From NCBI GenBank assembly GCA_014378085.1, contig JACMOJ010000459.1:1-8071 (forward strand): a stretch of 8,071 nucleotides of DNA, read 5' to 3'. The DNA comes from Burkholderiales bacterium (GTDB lineage Bacteria > Pseudomonadota > Gammaproteobacteria > Burkholderiales > Usitatibacteraceae). Positions within the stretch are counted from its first letter, which is position 1. Each line of letters starts with the position of its first letter. Under the pieces are notes generated by a model. That model saw nothing but the letters and a program-made list of their open reading frames with translations. It was not told the DNA's origin and ran no database searches. Of the stretch, positions 1 to 4,420 are shown piece by piece. The position numbers and the translations under genes were made by a program.

Positions 1-138
1 ACCAGCCTGCGCGAACGACAGCACTCAGGTAGGCACTTAGGTAGGCATTTCGGCGCAAAGCCTTTGTACTTGCAGGCCTGCATCCATCGGCCGTGCGGTC
101 CCGTAAAATTATGGAAACTCTTCCGTGATTTTGTATGA
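1..138 (+). CDS. Possible C-terminal end of an upstream gene (partial, uncertain)
   Basis: The first forward frame is open from base 1 to a TGA at 136-138, giving about 45 residues that end in LWKLFRDFV. The TGA overlaps the ATG of the next gene in an ATGA arrangement, exactly the junction seen again between the next two genes, so this could be the last part of an upstream gene in the same operon. A 12-bp tandem repeat inside it (27-50) keeps the frame. No family is recognisable, and an open frame of this length can occur by chance, so this is tentative. The other two forward frames close early. Confidence 0.25.
   Translation, partial: TSLRERQHSGRHLGRHFGAKPLYLQACIHRPCGPVKLWKLFRDFV
27..50 (+). 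repeat. 12-bp tandem repeat, two copies plus a partial copy
   Basis: AGGTAGGCACTT at 27-38 is followed directly by AGGTAGGCATTT at 39-50, 11 of 12 bases identical. GCACTC at 21-26 resembles the last half of a further unit. Read in the first frame, the units encode GRHL and GRHF. The period is a multiple of three, as for the other repeats in this window. Confidence 0.7.
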
Positions 139-383
139 GCACCATAGACACTAAGCCCATCCCTCCCGCCCCGTCCCTCCTGCCGCAACCTCCGCGTAAA
201 CCAGAGCCGCACGAATGTTGTGGCACTGGTTGTATTCCGTGTGTCATGGATATCTACGAGGAAGAGTTATGGGAGTACGAACGGAGCCTCAAACAATTGC
301 AGGGACAACCGCAGGTGCAAGAGCAGGTGCAAGCGCAGGAACAACCGCAGGCCGCGAACTCTACTGGAGGTAACGCCCGATGA
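135..383 (+). CDS. Oxidoreductase-like domain protein (OXLD1-type), 82 aa
   Basis: This is a small soluble protein of the oxidoreductase-like family (Pfam Oxidored-like, related to human OXLD1), whose biochemical role is poorly defined. The N-terminal part is proline-rich (residues 8-25). It is followed by the family signature around residues 24-46: PHECCGTGCIPCVMDIYEEE, with Cys28, Cys29, Cys33 and Cys36 as probable metal-binding or redox residues. The family usually has CVW; here it is CVM. The C-terminal tail (56-72) alternates Gln with another residue and looks repeat-derived. ATG135 is the only possible start, since an in-frame TGA lies at 126-128; no clear Shine-Dalgarno precedes it. 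Its stop overlaps the next start (ATGA, 380-383), implying co-translation with the gamma-glutamyltransferase-like gene. There is no signal peptide or membrane segment. The family call is solid; the function is unknown. Confidence 0.85.
   Translation: MSTIDTKPIPPAPSLLPQPPRKPEPHECCGTGCIPCVMDIYEEELWEYERSLKQLQGQPQVQEQVQAQEQPQAANSTGGNAR
300..350 (+). repeat. Gln-X repeat tract from a 12-bp unit
   Basis: Residues 56-72 of the small cysteine protein have Gln at every second position (nine Gln). The glutamine codons alternate strictly CAG then CAA, so the DNA unit is CAG-NNN-CAA-NNN (12 bp), present about four times. The strict codon alternation suggests the tract arose by unit duplication rather than from protein-level selection alone. 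Confidence 0.8.
365..371 (+). promoter_or_regulatory. Strong Shine-Dalgarno for the gamma-glutamyltransferase-like gene
   Basis: TGGAGGT lies eight bases before ATG380, inside the end of the preceding gene. It fixes the start of the large gene at 380 and, with the ATGA overlap, indicates efficient coupled translation. Confidence 0.8.
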
Positions 384-1981
384 CGCCATTTGGATATGAC
401 TTCCCGTACGCATCACAACGTATGCCCGTCATGGCATCTAACGTGGTGTCGACCTCGCAACCGTTGGCTACCCAGGCCGGTATGGCAATGTTGCAACAGG
501 GCGGCAACGCGGTGGATGCGGCGATTGCCGCTGCCATTACCTTGACGGTGGTCGAGCCGACTTCAAACGGCATTGGCTCCGATGGCTTTTCGTTGATTTG
601 GGATGGACATCAATTACATGGCCTCAACGCTTCCGGCCGCTCGCCGGCCGCGTGGACGCCGGAATACATCAACAATAAATATCCATCGCTCGATACCATG
701 CCGATACGTGGTGTCGATACGGTGACCATACCCGGCGCGGTCTCGCAGTGGGTTGAGCTGTCAAAGAAATTCGGCAAATTGCCGTTTGAAACCTTGTTTG
801 CACCGGCCGTTGGTTACGCGCGAGACGGTCACCTCGTGTCACCGATTACGGCGGTGAGTTGGGCACGACAGGCGGAGATGATCATCGAGGCAGATTTCCA
901 GCGAGACTTTGTGCCAGGCGGAAAATCCCCGGCGGCAGGCGAAAAATGGGTTTATGCCGCACAAGCCACAACGCTGGAAGAGATTGCCGCAACCAAGGGT
1001 GATAGCTTTTACCGAGGTCGCTTAGCCGAAAAAATGGTGGCGCATTCGCAAGCGCTGGGTGGCGTACACACGAGGGCAGATTTTGCGAACCATTGCGCAG
1101 ACTGGGTCGATCCAATTTCAATGGATTACCGTGATGTACGTTTGCACGAAATTCCGCCGAATGGCCAAGGACTGGCGGCACTAATTTGTTTGGGCATTCT
1201 TGATCACTGTGATCTTGCCCAGTATCGCGCGGACTCAGTCGAAAGTGTGCATCTACAACTCGAGGCAATGAAGCTCGCGTTTGCCGATGCGTATCGTTAT
1301 ATCGCCGATCCGGCAACGATGGATGTTGATGTCTCGCAATTGCTCAATAAGGCTTACCTCAAACAGCGCGCATCACTCATTGATATGTCGCGTGCGGGTG
1401 CGCCCACGTTTGGCATTCCGACCCAAGGCGGAACCATTTATCTGACGACGGCTGATGCCAGCGGCATGATGGTGAGTTTGATTCAGTCGAACTACATGGG
1501 TTTCGGCTCCGGTGTGGTGGTGCCCGATACCGGCATCAGTTTGCAAAATCGTGGCCATGGCTTTGTGACGACAGCCGGGCATCCAAACGTTGTGGCACCC
1601 AATAAACGACCCTATCAAACCATCATTCCGGCGTTTTTGTCTGCGAGTGATGGCACTCCACTCATGGCATTTGGCGTGATGGGCGGACATATGCAGCCAC
1701 AAGGACATGTGCAAATGGTGACGCGTATTCGCGACTATGGCCAGAATCCGCAGACTGCATCAGATGCACCGCGCTGGATTGTGAATGCAGACGGAACAGT
1801 TGGCCTTGAAGACGCGTTGGAGGCGGCTATTGGTGATTCTCTGCAGGCGCTAGGGCATCGATTGGCCGTCGCCGAAGCCGTAAACTTTGCTTTTGGTGGT
1901 GCCCAACTTATCTGGCGCACCGAGGCGGGTTACATTGCCGGGTCAGATCATCGTAAGGATGGTCACGCCGCCGGTTTCTAG
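380..1981 (+). CDS. Gamma-glutamyltransferase-family Ntn-hydrolase (YwrD/acylase-like)
   Basis: This is a 533-aa member of the gamma-glutamyltransferase/cephalosporin-acylase family, Ntn-hydrolases that cleave themselves into two subunits. Conserved blocks are GGNAVDAAIA (41-50), EPTSNGIGSDGF (59-70) and NASGRSP with Arg87, the likely counterpart of E. coli GGT Arg114. The predicted nucleophile and self-cleavage site is Thr352 in QGGTIYL, giving subunits of about 351 and 182 residues. FGSG (375-378) and VMGGHMQPQGH (433-443) also fit the family. Other GGT substrate residues differ: the positions of E. coli Asn411, Asp433 and Ser462-Ser463 appear to be Tyr372, Gly394 and Gln413-Thr414, a pattern I associate with the YwrD-like branch. 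The substrate may therefore not be glutathione. No signal peptide is visible, unlike periplasmic E. coli GGT, so it is probably cytoplasmic. The start is set by the strong Shine-Dalgarno and the overlap with the gene before it. Confidence 0.93.
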   Translation: MTPFGYDFPYASQRMPVMASNVVSTSQPLATQAGMAMLQQGGNAVDAAIAAAITLTVVEPTSNGIGSDGFSLIWDGHQLHGLNASGRSPAAWTPEYINNKYPSLDTMPIRGVDTVTIPGAVSQWVELSKKFGKLPFETLFAPAVGYARDGHLVSPITAVSWARQAEMIIEADFQRDFVPGGKSPAAGEKWVYAAQATTLEEIAATKGDSFYRGRLAEKMVAHSQALGGVHTRADFANHCADWVDPISMDYRDVRLHEIPPNGQGLAALICLGILDHCDLAQYRADSVESVHLQLEAMKLAFADAYRYIADPATMDVDVSQLLNKAYLKQRASLIDMSRAGAPTFGIPTQGGTIYLTTADASGMMVSLIQSNYMGFGSGVVVPDTGISLQNRGHGFVTTAGHPNVVAPNKRPYQTIIPAFLSASDGTPLMAFGVMGGHMQPQGHVQMVTRIRDYGQNPQTASDAPRWIVNADGTVGLEDALEAAIGDSLQALGHRLAVAEAVNFAFGGAQLIWRTEAGYIAGSDHRKDGHAAGF

Positions 1982-2028
1982 CATGGGTGGTAGGGTGCCG
2001 CCACCGGCTTCTAGCGTGGGTGGTAGGG
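1971..2028 (+). repeat. Imperfect 33-bp-period direct repeat across the stop codon
   Basis: A 25-bp unit at 1971-1995 recurs at 2004-2028 with 23 of 25 matches. Each copy contains CTAGC and GGGTGGTAGGG. The first copy includes the last codons and TAG stop of the hydrolase gene; the second carries the same TAG in the same phase (period 33). It looks like a local duplication of the gene end. Confidence 0.8.
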
Positions 2029-2048
2029 CAGCGCTGCCGGGTGCTTAC
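1982..2048. other. Convergent intergenic spacer with inverted repeats, possible terminator
   Basis: This spacer separates the 3' ends of the hydrolase gene and the cyclase-FHA gene. It contains the second copy of the direct repeat and a perfect 12-bp palindrome, GGCAGCGCTGCC, at 2027-2038. A weaker GGTGG/CCACC pair lies at 1986-1990 and 2000-2004. No T-tract follows on either strand, so an intrinsic terminator is possible but not convincing. Confidence 0.4.
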
Positions 2049-2969
2049 CTAAACGCGAAACAATGATCGCCTGTCGCAGGAAAACTCGATGACGTGTTGA
2101 GGGTCTTCCTGAAACGCGCGGCCAAGCGAGATTTTTCCGGCTCCATCCAGCAATACATCTCGCCGCAATACGCTGACTTCCGGCCGGTCGTCAAAGGCGA
2201 TGTAACTGCCATTGATACTGCGGTCAACGAGATAGAAATTCATCCCGTCGAGTTCGATGGTGGCGTGTTTGCGTGACGCGAATCGGTCGTTAATAACGAT
2301 GTCGCAGCCAACATCGCGGCCAAGGCTAACGTTGTACCGCAGATGATTAAGGTGTATCACTTGATCTGCATACTTCAGCAGCAGGCCACCATTGTCTCCC
2401 GGCAGCAGTGGAGGCTGACGAGTCGAAAAAAAACTATCCGTCAGATCGGGATTATCGTTTCGCCACAGCACTTGATAGATGGTGGATGCAACCGTCTGCC
2501 CCTTCAGCACAGTACGAAATACCGGTCGCGTTACCGCTTTTAATGCGTCTGACAGCATGGCGTAGGTGGAGTCTGTAATCGCAATTTGCTGCGGTAGCGC
2601 AACGGCTGCCAAATAAGCCGCCACGTTGACGGTGTTGCCGAAGATGTCATCGTGCTCAACAATGACGTCACCAACGTGTAGTCCCATGTGCAGTTCAATC
2701 GGATGCCCCTGTGGCGGCTGGGAAGTCACATTGGCTTGAATGGCGCTCGCGGCAAGTACCGCCTGATCCGCATCCGCGAACACACACATGACTTCATCAC
2801 CAATCGTTTTTACGAGGCGACCGCTAAAGGCGGGAAGCAGGGCCGTGACTTGGTCAAGCCAAGCCTGTTCAATCTGGCGTGCAATACCGTCACCAACGGC
2901 ACCGAATAGCGCGGTGCTGCCGGTGATATCGGCAAACAGGACTGCCATGTTTGTGTGCGCTCTGGTCAT
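2049..2969 (-). CDS. Class III adenylate/guanylate cyclase fused to FHA domain
   Basis: This 306-aa soluble protein has an N-terminal class III nucleotide cyclase domain (about 7-168) and a C-terminal forkhead-associated domain (about 195-285). Cyclase motifs are FADITGS with metal ligand Asp14, LVKTIGDEVM with Lys54 and second metal ligand Asp58, and DIFGNTVNVAAYL. Lys54 and Asp108 match the adenine-selecting Lys/Asp pair of adenylate cyclases, so cAMP is the likelier product. Asn115 is present, but the transition-state arginine expected four residues later is Tyr119, so activity may be reduced or rearranged. FHA motifs are Gly217-Arg218, SRKH (232-235) and DRSINGS (249-255), the phosphothreonine-binding set, implying control by a Ser/Thr kinase not seen here. 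It has no transmembrane or other sensor domain. The start is the first Met; no clear Shine-Dalgarno is visible. It is divergent from imuA and convergent with the hydrolase gene. Confidence 0.94.
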   Translation of the reverse strand: MTRAHTNMAVLFADITGSTALFGAVGDGIARQIEQAWLDQVTALLPAFSGRLVKTIGDEVMCVFADADQAVLAASAIQANVTSQPPQGHPIELHMGLHVGDVIVEHDDIFGNTVNVAAYLAAVALPQQIAITDSTYAMLSDALKAVTRPVFRTVLKGQTVASTIYQVLWRNDNPDLTDSFFSTRQPPLLPGDNGGLLLKYADQVIHLNHLRYNVSLGRDVGCDIVINDRFASRKHATIELDGMNFYLVDRSINGSYIAFDDRPEVSVLRRDVLLDGAGKISLGRAFQEDPQHVIEFSCDRRSLFRV

Positions 2970-3175
2970 TTCGCTTGATTTGCTATTTCGATGATGTTAC
3001 TTCCCAAGCTGCTGCTGCCGCGGCAATTGCGCTTGAGGTGTTTCTAATTGGCCCGTTCGTGACTGGTTATCGGCAGCTACCGTAGAAAGCTGAGGGGGAG
3101 GCTGAGGGAGGCGGCAGCGGCCGCCCCAATAACGCGACGGCCGGGTTGGTTGCAGTGAAACATTTTCCCCAAGGC

Positions 3176-3203
3176 TTGCTTTTAGCAACGAGCGCCGTAT
3201 ACT
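3176..3203 (+). promoter_or_regulatory. Sigma70-type promoter of imuA-imuB-dnaE2
   Basis: A -35 element TTGCTT (3176-3181) and a -10 element TATACT (3198-3203) are separated by 16 bp. Transcription would start near 3210. The -10 overlaps the left end of the LexA box, so LexA binding would block RNA polymerase directly. The start site is inferred from the sequence. Confidence 0.7.
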
Positions 3204-3219
3204 GTATTTGTATACAGTA
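3200..3219 (+). promoter_or_regulatory. LexA (SOS) box
   Basis: TACTGTATTTGTATACAGTA has perfect CTGT (3202-3205) and ACAG (3214-3217) half-sites eight bases apart and matches the extended E. coli consensus at all but a couple of central positions. It overlaps the -10 element and possible start site, and lies about 120 bp before the imuA ATG. It marks the operon as repressed by LexA and induced on DNA damage through RecA-stimulated LexA cleavage. Confidence 0.94.
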
Positions 3220-3340
3220 AAACTATTTTCGCCCATCAATGGCTGTTGCTGCCGCCTAGCGTGCTTACCACTGGCCGCCGGCCACCGAGCACCGACCACC
3301 CACCACCTACCACCTGCAACTAGATCAACCACAAAATCCT

Positions 3341-4408
3341 ATGTCTTTCCACGCGCAACCAACGCCTGCTGCCATCGCACAAACACCGCTGAATATTGCC
3401 GGGCTTGGCGTATTTCGTATCGGTGATGGCGGACACGCGTTTGGCGGGATCACATCGGCAGGCGTATTAAAAACAGGGTTTTTGCAGCTCGATCGCGCAT
3501 TGGCTGGGGAGGGCTGGCCGAAGGCTGATTTGGCCGAAATTTTATGTGATGGTTGCGGGTTAGGCGAGCTCTCGCTGCTATTACCAGCGATCGCCCAACT
3601 GCACGGGCTACAAGGGCTGCATGGGCTGCATGCGCCGCAGGGGCTGCAAGCACCACACAGGCAACATAGGCAACATGGACAGCGTGGGAATCCAGCCCAT
3701 CGTATTAAAACGCCGCCTGCTGCTGGGCGTTGTGTGTGGATTGCACCGCCGCATCTTCCTTATGCGCCTGCACTTGAGGATGCTGGCATCGATTTGAGTC
3801 GACTGTTTGTCGTGGATACAGGATACAAAGCTGCGTCGACTAAAGATGTGCCGACCAACGATGCGCGAATTGAAGATGCATTATGGGCGGCTGAGCAATC
3901 GCTCGCCAGTGGTGCGGTCGAGTGCGTTTGTATTTGGACGGCCGCAGCCATTGCCAACACATCACTACGCCGCTTAAAACATGCGGCGATGACAGGCGAA
4001 GCAATCTGCTGGTTGATGCGCCCCACCGTATTTGCACAACATGCCTCACCGGCCTCTTTGCGTATCAAACTCACGGCAAGTGAGGATGGTGGGTTGGCGC
4101 TCAACATCATCAAACGTCGCGGTCTTCCACCCAGCAAATTAATTGAGCTGCATCATCGTGATTTGCCTTGCCTGGCTGCTGCACGACGCCCAATCCTCCA
4201 AAAGCCGGCAACAGCAAGACCTGCCGCATTAGCACCTGCATCACCATCTTCACTACCACCGTACTTACCACCGTATTTACCACCGTATTTGCCACCGTAT
4301 TTGCCACCTGAGCCGTTACGCGAATGGCTCGGCCGCACATTTGGCCAGACCGTCATAAACGGACATGGCGCGCCCGTCAGGCCACGTTCAATGGCACCAG
4401 ATCGTTAG
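3341..4408 (+). CDS. imuA: ImuA, SOS translesion synthesis accessory protein
   Basis: ImuA is the RecA/SulA-like partner of the ImuA-ImuB-DnaE2 mutasome, a cytoplasmic complex for error-prone bypass of DNA lesions. Recognisable blocks are VLKTGFLQLDRAL, GEGWPKADLAEIL (57-69), GLGELSLLLPAIA (73-85), CVWIAPPHLPYAPALEDAGID (131-151, key PPHLPYAP) and EDALWAAEQSLASGA (178-192). At 355 aa it is longer than the roughly 200-280 aa I expect for proteobacterial ImuA. Two low-complexity tracts account for part of the excess: a His/Gln/Gly/Leu repeat at 87-116 and four LPPY units at 305-320. The first interrupts the fold just before the conserved CVWIAPP strand. ATG3341 is the first sensible start; its Shine-Dalgarno is weak. 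It is the first gene after the LexA-controlled promoter, and its stop codon overlaps the Shine-Dalgarno of imuB, 12 bases before that start. Confidence 0.92.
   Translation: MSFHAQPTPAAIAQTPLNIAGLGVFRIGDGGHAFGGITSAGVLKTGFLQLDRALAGEGWPKADLAEILCDGCGLGELSLLLPAIAQLHGLQGLHGLHAPQGLQAPHRQHRQHGQRGNPAHRIKTPPAAGRCVWIAPPHLPYAPALEDAGIDLSRLFVVDTGYKAASTKDVPTNDARIEDALWAAEQSLASGAVECVCIWTAAAIANTSLRRLKHAAMTGEAICWLMRPTVFAQHASPASLRIKLTASEDGGLALNIIKRRGLPPSKLIELHHRDLPCLAAARRPILQKPATARPAALAPASPSSLPPYLPPYLPPYLPPYLPPEPLREWLGRTFGQTVINGHGAPVRPRSMAPDR
3599..3688 (+). repeat. Degenerate 9-bp tandem repeat inside imuA
   Basis: About ten 9-bp units encode residues 87-116 of ImuA: LHG, LQG, LHG, LHA, PQG, LQA, PHR, QHR, QHG, QRG. 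The typical DNA unit is CTGCATGGG or CTGCAAGGG; the last units drift to CAACATAGG. The tract sits between two conserved ImuA blocks, so it is probably a surface-loop expansion. Confidence 0.8.
4253..4309 (+). repeat. 12-bp tandem repeat (LPPY x4) inside imuA
   Basis: Four 12-bp units of the form YTRCCACCGTAY encode LPPY at residues 305-320. A partial fifth unit encodes LPP, then Glu-Pro. Copies are nearly identical, differing mainly at synonymous positions. The tract lies near the C-terminus, just before EPLREWLGRTFGQ. Confidence 0.9.
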
Positions 4409-4413
4409 AGGAA
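4407..4413 (+). promoter_or_regulatory. Shine-Dalgarno of imuB, overlapping the imuA stop
   Basis: AGAGGAA lies seven bases before ATG4421, and its first two bases are the last two of the imuA TAG stop. This supports ATG4421 as the imuB start and suggests reinitiation by ribosomes finishing imuA. Confidence 0.7.
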
Positions 4414-4420
4414 CCCACCC

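Larger units (their letters stand above)
2970..3340. other. Divergent intergenic region between cyclase-FHA and imuA
   Basis: This 371-bp region holds the SOS promoter and LexA box of imuA (about 3176-3219) and a leader of about 120 nt. An AT-rich stretch lies directly upstream of the cyclase start (2970-2998). A G-rich segment with repeated GCTGAGGG/GAGG elements lies at about 3089-3116. A small inverted repeat TGGCC-GCC-GGCCA is at 3272-3284, and a CACC-rich, G-poor stretch is at 3282-3315. I found no convincing promoter for the cyclase on the minus strand and no supportable gene in the region. Confidence 0.7.

Noticed and set aside
104..109. Possible -10 element TAAAAT upstream of the small Cys protein
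   Set aside because: No acceptable -35 at the right distance, and the gene may be part of an operon extending left.
1202..1214. Perfect inverted repeat GATCACTGTGATC, CRP-like in appearance
   Set aside because: Lies in the middle of the hydrolase coding region with spacing unlike a CRP site; probably chance.
882..1316. 144-aa minus-strand frame
   Set aside because: Lies wholly inside the well-supported hydrolase gene on the other strand and has no recognisable domain.
1373..1714. 113-aa minus-strand frame rich in His
   Set aside because: Antisense shadow of the catalytic region of the hydrolase gene.
2997..3332. 111-aa minus-strand frame upstream of the cyclase
   Set aside because: Low-complexity composition, no family motif, and it covers the LexA box and promoter of imuA; best read as a chance frame in the intergenic region.
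3208..3426. 72-aa plus-strand frame starting in the LexA box
   Set aside because: Starts within the operator with no ribosome site, overlaps the imuA start in another frame, and has no family features.
3760..4137. 125-aa minus-strand frame
   Set aside because: Antisense to conserved ImuA blocks; no motif of its own.
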